A stretch of 64,000 nucleotides of DNA from Candidatus Hydrogenedentota bacterium (lineage in GTDB: Bacteria > Hydrogenedentota > Hydrogenedentia > Hydrogenedentales > JAGMZX01): positions 37,898-101,897 of the forward strand of contig JAKQEQ010000171.1 in NCBI GenBank assembly GCA_029556545.1, read 5' to 3'. The notes beneath the pieces were generated by a model. That model ran no database searches. It worked only from the letters and a program-made list of their open reading frames with translations, and was not told the origin of the DNA. Shown here piece by piece: positions 27,909 to 35,891 of this stretch; positions within the stretch are counted from its first letter, which is position 1; each line of letters begins with the position of its first letter. A program made the position numbers and the translations under genes.

Positions 27909-30900
27909 GACGCGCCGTTCCCGTCATATGCTTCGAGTTCGCACAACCCGAGGACGTAATCCTTGCTGCCGTCGTTGGCCCAGGGGTCGAGTTCGTCCGG
28001 TGACTTGAGTTGCTGGCCGCGCATCCGGTCTACGGCGATGTAGCCGCACGCCACGTCCGGCAGCCCGGACATGTCGCTCCAGAGTTTCTCGAATTGCGCC
28101 ACGGGGTATACGTCCTCCTGGCCGTGGCCCCAGCGCATCTTCACATCCTTGATCGTGACGTAGGTGGGCACGCGATGCGCCATGCGCCGCACCGCCTCCG
28201 CTATTCGCTCCTCGGGCCCGTGCAGGTCTTCGCGCGTCAGCCCGAAGAGACGCAGCAACGGGTCTATCTGGACCCACGTGGTCATCGAGTTGTAGTAACG
28301 GAGCCGGAGTTCGTCCTCCTCGCGCGGTTGGGCAAGCCCCTCGAGCAGGCGCACGTGGCCGTTGACACGCGCGAGGCCGCCGCCGCGGTCCGTGACGCGG
28401 CGGGGCACCACCTCGAAGGAGAGAACGTTGCCCGAGGCAAGGTGCGCGCCGAGCGGCCCCGCTTCGACGTTCGCGCCCAGCGTGTCGATGTTGTGGAGCA
28501 TGATTGTTTCGAGTTGGGGCCGCTCGTGGAGCAGCCGCGCGAGGACGCCGTTGCGGAACAGGTTCGGGATTTCGTACCAGTGGCCGGGCGGGTGGAACCG
28601 CTGCAACGGCACATTATCCACGTAGTCGCCGCCCTCGCCTTTTTCCCGCGCCCAGTTCATGAGCGCGTGCCGCACGGCATCGCGCACCTTCTGTTTCTGC
28701 TCATCGAGCGTTTCCTGCGGCATCTCCTCCCACAGGAAAACCAGGTCGCGCACCATGGGCACGAGCCGCTGGCCGATGGCGCGGCCCGGCGACAGGTACA
28801 GCGGCCCGTCGTGGCCGTAGTTCGCGTTCAGGCGCAGGTGCTTCTCGATGGGGCCGTGGGTCAGGTAACTCGTCGAGACGATGTGCGGTATCTCGACACC
28901 GTAACCGTGCGCGACGCGCCGCGTCTTCGCCAAGTGCAACTCAAGGAAGCTGCGATGCCTGCCCGCGGCAAATAAGAACGGATTGACCGCCTTGATCACG
29001 CCCGCGCCGGTCGTCCAGCGCGTGCCGACACCCGCCGCCAATGACAATACCGCGACCCGACCCTCGCGGATCGCGGCCTCGCCCAAGGCGCGCTGTTCCG
29101 GCGCGCCGGGGGCGAGCACGTCGCCGTCCTGAACGTCCTGAATATCGGTCTCGATGGACAGCCGGTTGTGGGCGAGCCCGATGCGTCCGCCGCGCAAATC
29201 GCGCCGGATTTGCTCGTGATGCACGGGGTCGAAGCCGTGTTCCTCGCGGATTCCCGCGCTTTCCTCGTCGTATTGCGCGCGCGGGGACCGGGCGCCGGCG
29301 CCGCTGACTTGAAACAGGTGGCGCACCATCGTGCGCAGCAGCCCGGAGGTCTCCTCGGGCCGGTCCGCCTGACCGGCGATATGATCGAGCTCCGCGCGGC
29401 GCAGGTAGGGAATGTTCTCGGTGTCGCGATGGACCAGGTCGGGTATCTGAAGCCCGTAGTAACGGCCCGGCATCAGCGCGTCGCCCCCCCTGAGCACCCG
29501 CGCTTGCGTACCCGATTCGTTGATGTCGAAATCGTAGACCACGGGGTCCATGGCGAAGGGGAGCGCGTCCTCGAGTTCCGCTTTCGTGGACCGCAATATC
29601 TCGAGCAGTTCGTCGCGGAACGCCGCGCGCCGCCCCGGCGCCGTGAACATCGCCATCCCCCCGCCCGACATGCCGCCCAGCATCAGGAAACCCCGGAAAT
29701 CATCCTTCAGCCGTTCGCGGGTCCGGGCAATCACCGTTTCGGTGAACCGGTTTGTGACCCACGGGATAATGGTCTTGAGCGGTCCGTTCCAGTTCTCGGT
29801 GGTGCATCGCGCCACGGCGCGGACGTCGCCGTCGCGCAGTCCTTCGAGGATGCCGTCGAAGATGCCGCGCATGCGCAACCGCGCCTCCCACTCGGCCCGA
29901 CTGCGCAGGAGATATTTTTCCGTGACCATCTCGAGGATCGGCCCCACGTTCTGCGCCATGCCGCCGTGAAAGACCACGAGCGATTCCGTCAGCCGCCGCC
30001 GCGCTTCCGGGTGCAGCGCGTCGCCGCCCAGCAGCCGGTGTTGCGGCAAAAGCCGGCCCTTGCTAACGCCCCACTCCGGGTCGCTCTCCGCCGCAAGCGC
30101 CCCTTGGATCACCTTGAGACCGGGCCATACCCCGCCCGAGTCCTGCCAGCCGCCGCCGGAACCGCCGAGCCATTCCCCGAGAATTGCGCGCGAGGCTACC
30201 AGCCGCCGCTCCCGTTCGCTCAACGCGCCCTCGACGGCTTCCGTCTGGCCGGTGGCGCGCATCAGCGCGCTCACGATGGACGCCAGTAGTGTCGTCGACA
30301 CCGCCAGCCGCGAGCCTTTCGGGATGTCGTTGACGCGCGTGACGAGTTCGACGCCCATGCCCGGCTCGACCACGCGCCCGAGGATGTCCGCGATGCGCTG
30401 GTCCGTGCCCTCGAACGACGGCGGGACGAGGCCGGACGCGATGACGCCCGCCTTCAGCAACCCGAGGTAGTCGTTGCCGAAGTTGAACAGGTCTTCCAGG
30501 GTCGTGATGTCCTTCGTGGCTTCGAGGTCCACGCTGGTCAGGCGCAGCACCGGCTCAGGAATGACACGCACGTAGGTCTCGACCGGCGGCTTCACGTCCC
30601 GGTCGCGGCCATAGACGCCCAGGTTCACCGAAATGTTGAGCACCCGCGCGCCTTCCGGGAAATCCATGCCGAGAAAGAAGATGTCGGACCAACCGCTGTG
30701 GCTCAGGTCGAGCCGTACCGGCGTCTGTTCGAGCAGCACCGGGTAGAACGGTGCGCCGTCGCCGTGGTCGAGCATCTCGGGCCGGAAACGCACGGGATGG
30801 TCCTCCGCGTGGCCGACCCGGAACATCCAGCGGTTGCCTTCGCTCGCGCGCACGCTCCGGCGTACTTGGTCCGCCAGCGTCTGGAACGCGAGATGGTGAT

Positions 30901-31270
30901 ACGTCTCGGCGAGCGCACTGAGGATCGCCCCGTTCGGGCCCGCGCGGCGCAGTTCGCGCCGAAACCGCTCGATGGCCCGCTCGAAACGCCGTTCCAGAAA
31001 GTCGACGAATCCGTCGTGCGGTATCGCGCCGAGTGTCGCCGCGGCCTCCGATTCCGTGAGAAAAAAGCGATAGGCCGCATAGAGGAACAAAGTGGCCCGC
31101 ACCCGCTCGTAAAGGTTCGCGGCGTCGCGGCGGAACCGTTCGAGTTCCTCGCAGACCTCGAGCAGTTGCGCGGACGGCATCGATGCGCACAACGCGCCGA
31201 AGGGACGGTCGCGTTTTTCGGGGTCCTGCGTCGTAATCGTTTCGATAAGCGCGTTCACGGTCGGAAGCAC
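27905..31270 (-). CDS. Fused GHMP sugar kinase (fucokinase-like) and UDPGP-type nucleotidyltransferase
   Basis: 1121 residues. After a helical N-terminal region, residues about 175-600 form a GHMP kinase of the fucokinase (Fkp/FKGP) type: PVRLDLSHSGWSD and RVLNISVNLG, the ATP loop region PKGSRLAVSTTLL (degenerate from GSGLGTSS), GGGWQDSGGVWPGLK and GGMSGGGMAMF. Residues about 740-1080 form a UDP-glucose pyrophosphorylase-type domain: LAAGVGTRW, LHNIDTLGANV, GGGLARVNGHVRLLEG and YYNSMTTWVQID. Predicted reaction: phosphorylate a free sugar at C1, then transfer a nucleotide. The domain order is opposite to Fkp/FKGP. Start GTG at 31270; GTG 31258, with GGAG about 11 bases upstream, is also possible. 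Coupled to the MFS gene by ATGA. Confidence 0.85.
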   Translation of the reverse strand: MLPTVNALIETITTQDPEKRDRPFGALCASMPSAQLLEVCEELERFRRDAANLYERVRATLFLYAAYRFFLTESEAAATLGAIPHDGFVDFLERRFERAIERFRRELRRAGPNGAILSALAETYHHLAFQTLADQVRRSVRASEGNRWMFRVGHAEDHPVRFRPEMLDHGDGAPFYPVLLEQTPVRLDLSHSGWSDIFFLGMDFPEGARVLNISVNLGVYGRDRDVKPPVETYVRVIPEPVLRLTSVDLEATKDITTLEDLFNFGNDYLGLLKAGVIASGLVPPSFEGTDQRIADILGRVVEPGMGVELVTRVNDIPKGSRLAVSTTLLASIVSALMRATGQTEAVEGALSERERRLVASRAILGEWLGGSGGGWQDSGGVWPGLKVIQGALAAESDPEWGVSKGRLLPQHRLLGGDALHPEARRRLTESLVVFHGGMAQNVGPILEMVTEKYLLRSRAEWEARLRMRGIFDGILEGLRDGDVRAVARCTTENWNGPLKTIIPWVTNRFTETVIARTRERLKDDFRGFLMLGGMSGGGMAMFTAPGRRAAFRDELLEILRSTKAELEDALPFAMDPVVYDFDINESGTQARVLRGGDALMPGRYYGLQIPDLVHRDTENIPYLRRAELDHIAGQADRPEETSGLLRTMVRHLFQVSGAGARSPRAQYDEESAGIREEHGFDPVHHEQIRRDLRGGRIGLAHNRLSIETDIQDVQDGDVLAPGAPEQRALGEAAIREGRVAVLSLAAGVGTRWTTGAGVIKAVNPFLFAAGRHRSFLELHLAKTRRVAHGYGVEIPHIVSTSYLTHGPIEKHLRLNANYGHDGPLYLSPGRAIGQRLVPMVRDLVFLWEEMPQETLDEQKQKVRDAVRHALMNWAREKGEGGDYVDNVPLQRFHPPGHWYEIPNLFRNGVLARLLHERPQLETIMLHNIDTLGANVEAGPLGAHLASGNVLSFEVVPRRVTDRGGGLARVNGHVRLLEGLAQPREEDELRLRYYNSMTTWVQIDPLLRLFGLTREDLHGPEERIAEAVRRMAHRVPTYVTIKDVKMRWGHGQEDVYPVAQFEKLWSDMSGLPDVACGYIAVDRMRGQQLKSPDELDPWANDGSKDYVLGLCELEAYDGNGAS

Positions 31271-31295
31271 TCCGTTGGTCTACGCGAGTCGCGTG

Positions 31296-32255
31296 TCACG
31301 TCGCTCGGTTGTCCCGCTGTAATTCGGCCAGGGTCTCGAGGATGGTCGAGAGGGCCTTGTCGCGCTCGCGGCCCGCCAGCGCCAGCGCAATCTGCGTCTG
31401 GAGCAGGCCGAATTGTTGGCCGATGTCGAAGCGTTTCCCCGCGACCTCGAGCGCGAGGTAGCGTTGCCGCCGCGCGAGTTCCTGCAAGGCGGGCGTCAGT
31501 TGGCAATCGCCGGTCTCGGCGGCGGCCGCCATGTATTCCTCAATCAGCGAGAACACCAGCGGCGTGAAGACGTGCATCCCGAAGAAACACAGGTAGTGAC
31601 CGACGCGCAGCCCCGGCGTGTGCAATTCGAGTTCCGCGCGACTCAGCGACGGCTTCTCGATGATCTTCTCGATCTGGTAGACGCCGGGGCGGTTAGGCTC
31701 GCGCCTGCCCGTCAGCGTGCCGTAGAGGCCCACGAGATGCTCCCGCGTCGCCTGGACCGCCGAGACGGGGCACCCCTCCGCACGCGCCAGTTCGAGTAAT
31801 TGGGTCGCGCAGCGTTTGCCCGGCGCATACGACAGATAGAGGTGATCGCCCAGGAGCAGGAGGAACGGGTCCTCGCCGACAAAGGCGCGCGCCGAATACA
31901 CCGCGTGGCCGTAGCCCAGCGGTTCCGTCTGTTCCGAGAAGTGCAGCCGGCGCAGCAGCGTGTCGATGCACTCCGCCTGGTCCTCCGCCCAGACTTGGCC
32001 CGGATAACCCAGCAGCAGGTTGCGGCGCAGCGCGCGGAACGCGGCGACGTACTGCGCCTCGTCGCCCGGCGCGCACACGATGCAGATTTCCTCGATGCCG
32101 CTTTCGAGCGCCTCCTCCGCGATAATCTGGATAATCGGCTTCGTGATGCCGTCCCGGTCCAGGAGCGGCAGCATGCCCTTATGCACGGTGTTCGCCGCGG
32201 GAAACGTGCGTTCGCCCCGTCCCGCGGCCGTGATGACGGCCTTCTTGATTTCCAC
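31296..32255 (-). CDS. GalU-like nucleotidyltransferase
   Basis: 319 residues from a GTG start with GGGAGGAG seven bases upstream. GalU-type opening motif is altered (ITAAGRGERTFPAANTVHKGMLPL rather than the usual GxGTRFLPATKAxPKEMLP), but the catalytic-type Lys in HKGMLP, LLLLGDHLYL and IIEKPSLS remain. It probably transfers UMP or another nucleotide to a sugar-1-phosphate. It is 25 bases upstream of the fused kinase/pyrophosphorylase gene, and its promoter region carries an AAGCGCTT motif shared with the giant surface-protein gene. Confidence 0.82.
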   Translation of the reverse strand: MEIKKAVITAAGRGERTFPAANTVHKGMLPLLDRDGITKPIIQIIAEEALESGIEEICIVCAPGDEAQYVAAFRALRRNLLLGYPGQVWAEDQAECIDTLLRRLHFSEQTEPLGYGHAVYSARAFVGEDPFLLLLGDHLYLSYAPGKRCATQLLELARAEGCPVSAVQATREHLVGLYGTLTGRREPNRPGVYQIEKIIEKPSLSRAELELHTPGLRVGHYLCFFGMHVFTPLVFSLIEEYMAAAAETGDCQLTPALQELARRQRYLALEVAGKRFDIGQQFGLLQTQIALALAGRERDKALSTILETLAELQRDNRAT

Positions 32256-32277
32256 GAGTGCTCCTCCCTGCCAGAAG

Positions 32278-32310
32278 GATACAGTCTAGCAAGCGCTTCG
32301 TTAGCAGACA
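32278..32310 (-). promoter_or_regulatory. AAGCGCTT-centred motif upstream of the sugar-nucleotide operon
   Basis: On the plus strand GATACAGTCT is followed by three bases and then the palindrome AAGCGCTT (32291-32298). The same arrangement, with identical spacing, occurs at 59668-59700. It ends 22 bases before the GTG start. Read on the minus strand it becomes AAGCGCTT-N3-AGACTGTATC, so a -10-like TGTATC follows the palindrome. The centre resembles LacI-family operators. Regulator unknown. Confidence 0.5.
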
Positions 32311-32363
32311 AACGAACACGGGCAGCAGGGGTGGGGTATACGCCGACCTTACCAATGCGCGCA

Positions 32364-32426
32364 GTCCGACGGGTCGGATCGGTTCGATCGGTCGGATCGG
32401 TCCGATCCGTCTGATCCGTCCGACAC
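32364..32426. repeat. Seven tandem 9-bp units, GTCSGATCS type
   Basis: Units of exactly 9 bp: GTCCGACGG, GTCGGATCG, GTTCGATCG, GTCGGATCG, GTCCGATCC, GTCTGATCC and GTCCGACAC. The first and second halves are near reverse complements, so the array can fold into a long hairpin. It lies between the divergent GalU-like and cyclotransferase genes. Confidence 0.85.
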
Positions 32427-32488
32427 TACGGACTTGTGGGCGTGGCTCGGGATGGGGTCTAATGCGCGCGAGCAGGGAGACTATGCAT

Positions 32489-33385
32489 ATGGTGTTGCCT
32501 TGGCGCGGGAGCGCGAGACTGTGGTATGCCTTACGGGTCGGAGGCGCGTGCGCGCTGGCGCTGTTCGTGGCGGCATGTTGCCAGCCGCAATCCTCGGGGC
32601 CGCCGGGCGGGCCGCCCGCGACCGAAGGGGAAGGCGAGGAGGAGACGCCGCCGGAGACGCCCGTGTACACGTACCAGGTAGTGAACGCATATCCCCATGA
32701 TACGGAAGCCTTTACGCAGGGCCTGGTCTATGAAGAGGGGCTCCTGCTTGAGGGGACAGGACTCCACGGGAAGTCGTCCCTGCGGCGCGTGGCCCTCGAA
32801 ACAGGCGCGGTCATCCAGCAGCACGACCTGGAAGCGGCCTATTTCGGCGAAGGCATCGCCACGGTCGGCGATCGCATTATCCAGTTGACGTGGCGGGAGA
32901 ACCGGGGATTCGTCTATGAGCGCGCCTCCTTCGCGTTACTGGGCCAATTCCAATACCCGGGCGAGGGCTGGGGCCTCACGTATGACGGCAACCGTCTCAT
33001 CATGAGCGACGGCACGCACGTGCTGCGATTCCTCGACCCCGAAACCTTCGAGGAGACGGGAAGCGTCAGGGTCCGCGACAAGGACCGTTATATCACGAGG
33101 TTGAACGAGCTCGAATACATCAAGGACGAGGTCTTCGCGAACGTGTGGCAATCAGACTACATCGCGCGTATCGACCCGGCGACGGGCAGCGTGACAGGAT
33201 GGATCAACCTGACGGGACTGCTCGCATCGCACACGAAACAGCGACCGCCGGACGTGTTGAACGGCATCGCCTATGACGCCGCGGGCGACCGCCTCTTCGT
33301 CACGGGCAAGAACTGGCCGCTACTCTTTGAAATACGCCTTGTCGCGGCGCGGATTGCGACCCCGAACGCGAGCACGCCGAACTGA
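32489..33385 (+). CDS. Glutamine cyclotransferase-like lipoprotein
   Basis: 298 residues. Lipoprotein signal ending LFVAACC (lipobox cysteine), a short Pro/Glu-rich linker (GEGEEETPPETPV), then a glutaminyl-peptide cyclotransferase-type beta-propeller: VVNAYPHDTEAFTQGLVYEEGLLLEGTG, YFGEGIATVGDRIIQLTW, GWGLTYDGNRLIMSDGT, LNELEYI and NVWQSDYIARIDP are all family patterns. Predicted to form N-terminal pyroglutamate in the periplasm or outside. ATG 32489 is chosen because AGGGAG sits nine bases ahead; ATG 32483 is too close to it. The track ORF starts far upstream inside the repeat. Confidence 0.88.
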   Translation: MVLPWRGSARLWYALRVGGACALALFVAACCQPQSSGPPGGPPATEGEGEEETPPETPVYTYQVVNAYPHDTEAFTQGLVYEEGLLLEGTGLHGKSSLRRVALETGAVIQQHDLEAAYFGEGIATVGDRIIQLTWRENRGFVYERASFALLGQFQYPGEGWGLTYDGNRLIMSDGTHVLRFLDPETFEETGSVRVRDKDRYITRLNELEYIKDEVFANVWQSDYIARIDPATGSVTGWINLTGLLASHTKQRPPDVLNGIAYDAAGDRLFVTGKNWPLLFEIRLVAARIATPNASTPN

Positions 33386-33474
33386 GGGGTTGCCCCGAAG
33401 CGCGTGGCGCGGCGAGCCCCGGCTGTGCTCTAATAACGCCCTCTGCTATTGTGAAATGGAGGAGAACGCGGGAC

Positions 33475-33960
33475 ATGAAACAGGCTTTCCTCGCGGCAAT
33501 CGTCGTCTTCGCGCCGATCACGCTCGGCGTGACCGGCTGCGCCACGGACGGCGCGCATGACGCAGCTAGCTCAGAGGTTGTTCAACAGCATATCGCCGCG
33601 TTCTACTCGGAGGTGCAGCAGGCACGGCAGGAAATCGCCGCGCTGGAAGGAGATGAGGCCCGCTTCCAACGGCTTGTCCAATACAAGGATCGCCTACGCA
33701 AGCGCGCGGCCGCTTATGATCAATCCGTGGTGGACGATCGCATCGATCCGCTCGAACAACAGGTCTATGACGAACTCCAGGGGTTACTTCTCACCCTGAA
33801 CAATATCCCCGACAAACCCTTCAGTCTGGACTATTGCGATATCGTGCGGCAAAGCATCTATCTGGCTTGGGCCCCCAACGAACCGTCGCCCACGCCGGAC
33901 ATGTTCACCCGATCGGTCCGCGAAGGTCTGCTGTTCCTGGACGTGCTCTGTGCCCCTTGA
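33475..33960 (+). CDS. Small lipoprotein, helical, unknown function
   Basis: 161 residues with a lipoprotein signal (LGVTGC) and an otherwise helical, Gln/Glu-rich mature part (VQQHIAAFYSEVQQARQEIAALEGDEARFQRLVQYKD in several short helices). ATG 33475 is preceded by GGAGGAG about 12 bases away. No family recognised. It converges with the cyclo-ligase gene, 30 bases apart. Confidence 0.6.
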   Translation: MKQAFLAAIVVFAPITLGVTGCATDGAHDAASSEVVQQHIAAFYSEVQQARQEIAALEGDEARFQRLVQYKDRLRKRAAAYDQSVVDDRIDPLEQQVYDELQGLLLTLNNIPDKPFSLDYCDIVRQSIYLAWAPNEPSPTPDMFTRSVREGLLFLDVLCAP

Positions 33961-33989
33961 GCGTGCGCCGGCCTCTCCACTCGTCCATC

Positions 33990-34577
33990 TTAGTTCGTGC
34001 CCGCCCGCGTGTTCCCCAGGTACACGACGCGCGCCTCCGTCACGAGGATGTCCACCCGGCGGTCATGGGGTTCGGGGCGCCAGTCGGGCGCAAGTTGGCG
34101 CTCGTAGGCCAGCCCGACGGCCACGCCGCCGAAGCCGGCCAGAAATCGGTCGAAATAGCCGCCGCCGTAACCAATGCGATAACCGGTCGGTGAAAACGCG
34201 ATGCCCGGTACGAGGCATACGGCATCTTGCGGGGGCGGCCCGATGCGCCGTGCCGCGGGTTCCGGTTCGAGAATCCCGAAGCGGCCCGGCGCGAGTTCGT
34301 CGAGTGCTCGCAGGCGTGACCAGGCGAGCGCGCCGCCCGCTCCCGCTACCGGGACCCACACCGGCCTCGCTTCCGCAAGCGCCCGTTCGATGAGGGGACG
34401 CGTCTCCACTTCATTGTCCTTCGAGGCCACATAGGTCAAGACGGCGGGCGCGTCTCGAAACTCGGACAGCGTCAAGACTCGCTCGAAGATCGTCTTGCCG
34501 GCGGCGGCGACCGTCTCCGGCGGCATTGCCCGCCGCAGGGCAAGATAATACGCGCGCAGGGTTTCCTTGGCGGTCAT
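33990..34577 (-). CDS. 5-formyltetrahydrofolate cyclo-ligase
   Basis: 195 residues, the family size. Converts 5-formyl-THF to 5,10-methenyl-THF with ATP. Motifs: LRAYYLALRRAMPPE at the start, VLTYVASKDNEVETRPLI, PGRFGILEPEP, the C-terminal signature VCLVPGIAFSPTGYRIGYGGGYFDRFL and GLAYERQL. The ORF track extends 46 codons upstream through repeat DNA; the ATG at 34577 (MTAKETLR) is the plausible start. Confidence 0.93.
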   Translation of the reverse strand: MTAKETLRAYYLALRRAMPPETVAAAGKTIFERVLTLSEFRDAPAVLTYVASKDNEVETRPLIERALAEARPVWVPVAGAGGALAWSRLRALDELAPGRFGILEPEPAARRIGPPPQDAVCLVPGIAFSPTGYRIGYGGGYFDRFLAGFGGVAVGLAYERQLAPDWRPEPHDRRVDILVTEARVVYLGNTRAGTN

Positions 34578-35114
34578 GGGCGCATCCTTGCAGACAGGGC
34601 GACGGGGAGTCAACGGAGGAATACGGACGATGTGGACGGGATGGACATCTCCTGTCGTCGACGGCGGGGCCATCCGCGCGGCGAAGCCGCCCTGTGGAGC
34701 CTTACCGCATCCCACCCTTTGCGCAGATCGTCCATCCCGTCCATCCCCTTGCCCACATCGCCACGCCAGCAGAAAGTGCCGGGCCGCGGCAGGAATTTCT
34801 TTCCCAGACCCGCCGCCGCCGCGTCACAATAATGCGCAAGCGCCTTGTTGCCAGCCACTTACGGCCACTGGACCCGCTGGCATACGCCTTGCTCCTTCCC
34901 GGACAAGGACCCATCCTCACCAGGGTCTGTCCTGAACGGTCGGCCCGACGCAACGGGGTGTGTGGCCCATTGTCGCCCCGAATCCGTCGCTGGTTTGCGC
35001 GGGCCTACCCGAACATGACGCCCTCGGGCGTGAACATAGGAGGAGGTGGGGCGTCCCGCCCCACAGGAGAGAGGAATTTGGGGCGTCCCGCCCCACACGG
35101 GATATGCGTCGACA
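34578..35114. other. Repeat-rich intergenic region before the flagellar operon
   Basis: No gene supported. It contains a 14-bp perfect inverted repeat: TGGACGGGATGGAC at 34633-34646 and GTCCATCCCGTCCA at 34730-34743, with about 83 bases between. The right end holds two hairpins (GTGGGGCG-TCC-CGCCCCAC and TGGGGCG-TCC-CGCCCCA) directly before flgF. No clear sigma-70, sigma-28 or sigma-54 promoter was found. Confidence 0.55.
35046..35095. repeat. Two direct copies of a GGGGCGTCCCGCCCC hairpin before flgF
   Basis: Copy 1 at 35046-35064 has an 8-bp perfect stem; copy 2 at 35079-35095 has a 7-bp perfect stem; both have the loop TCC. They end 19 bases before the flgF ATG. There is no U-tract, so an intrinsic terminator is unlikely. 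Confidence 0.85.
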
Positions 35115-35870
35115 ATGATAGCGGGACTCTACACATCGGCGAACGGCATGGTGGCCCTCGAGGAAGCCCAGGCGGCCATCGCGAACAATATTGCGAACGC
35201 CTCGACCACCGGGTTCCGCCGCCATCAAGCCGTCCAGACGGGCTTCTATCAAGTCTTCTCGAATGTATTGCGCCGTCCCGCGGCGTTTCAGTTCGAGCGC
35301 GCCCCCGGCGGCGGGGTCAAAGTCGCCGAAACCTTCACAGACACGGCGCCGGGCGTCCTGCACACCACGGGCGGCCCGCTCGATCTAGCGATCGAGGGTT
35401 CTGGCTACTTTGTCGTCGAGACCCCGCGCGGCGAGCGGTACACCCGAGACGGCAACTTCATGGTCGATGTCGACGGCGACCTGGCCACCGCCGAGGGGTA
35501 CAAAGTCCTAAGCATCGATGGGCGCTCGATGGACGTGCGCGGCGGCAACGTAGTCGTTGACGCCGATGGACAGATTGCGGTGAACGGCGTTCCGGCGGGC
35601 CAGGTGCGGCTGGTCGCCTTCGAGGACCCGCAGCGGTTGCGGCGCGAGGGGGAGAATCTCTTCCGCGCGCCGGACGGCGTGACCAGCGTCACCGCCAACG
35701 GCGCGGGCACGGCGGTGCACCAGGGCCGCCTCGAATCGGCCAACGTGAACCTGCCCGTTGAACTGACCAACATGCTGCTGGGACTGCGCGCCTATGAGGC
35801 GAACCTCCGCGCAATCCACGCGGCGGACGAGACGGTGTCCCAGTTGATAGACCGGGTTGCCATGCCCTGA
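35115..35870 (+). CDS. flgF: Flagellar proximal rod protein FlgF-like
   Basis: 251-residue flagellar rod protein. N-terminal rod/hook signature IAGLYTSANGMVALEEAQAAIANNIANASTTGFRR-type pattern (split here: ANGMVALEEAQ, IANNIANASTTGFRR), central LAIEGSGYFVVETPRGERYTRDG, and C-terminal signature ESANVNLPVELTNMLLGLRAYEAN. It is placed directly before FlgG and is shorter than typical FlgG, which supports FlgF. The ATG at 35115 is preferred; the track ORF runs 23 codons into the hairpin repeats. Ribosome binding site is poor (CGGGATATG), perhaps because of the inserted hairpins. Confidence 0.88.
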   Translation: MIAGLYTSANGMVALEEAQAAIANNIANASTTGFRRHQAVQTGFYQVFSNVLRRPAAFQFERAPGGGVKVAETFTDTAPGVLHTTGGPLDLAIEGSGYFVVETPRGERYTRDGNFMVDVDGDLATAEGYKVLSIDGRSMDVRGGNVVVDADGQIAVNGVPAGQVRLVAFEDPQRLRREGENLFRAPDGVTSVTANGAGTAVHQGRLESANVNLPVELTNMLLGLRAYEANLRAIHAADETVSQLIDRVAMP

Positions 35871-35891
35871 TAACGGGGAGGAGACAGACCA

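Noticed and set aside
26562-27959. 465-residue plus-strand ORF opposite the MFS gene
   Set aside because: Gln/Arg/His-rich antisense of a membrane protein; no motif, and the minus strand encodes clear membrane segments.
34526-35560. 344-residue plus-strand ORF before and over flgF
   Set aside because: Runs through inverted repeats and hairpins; no conserved sequence, and flgF is in another frame.
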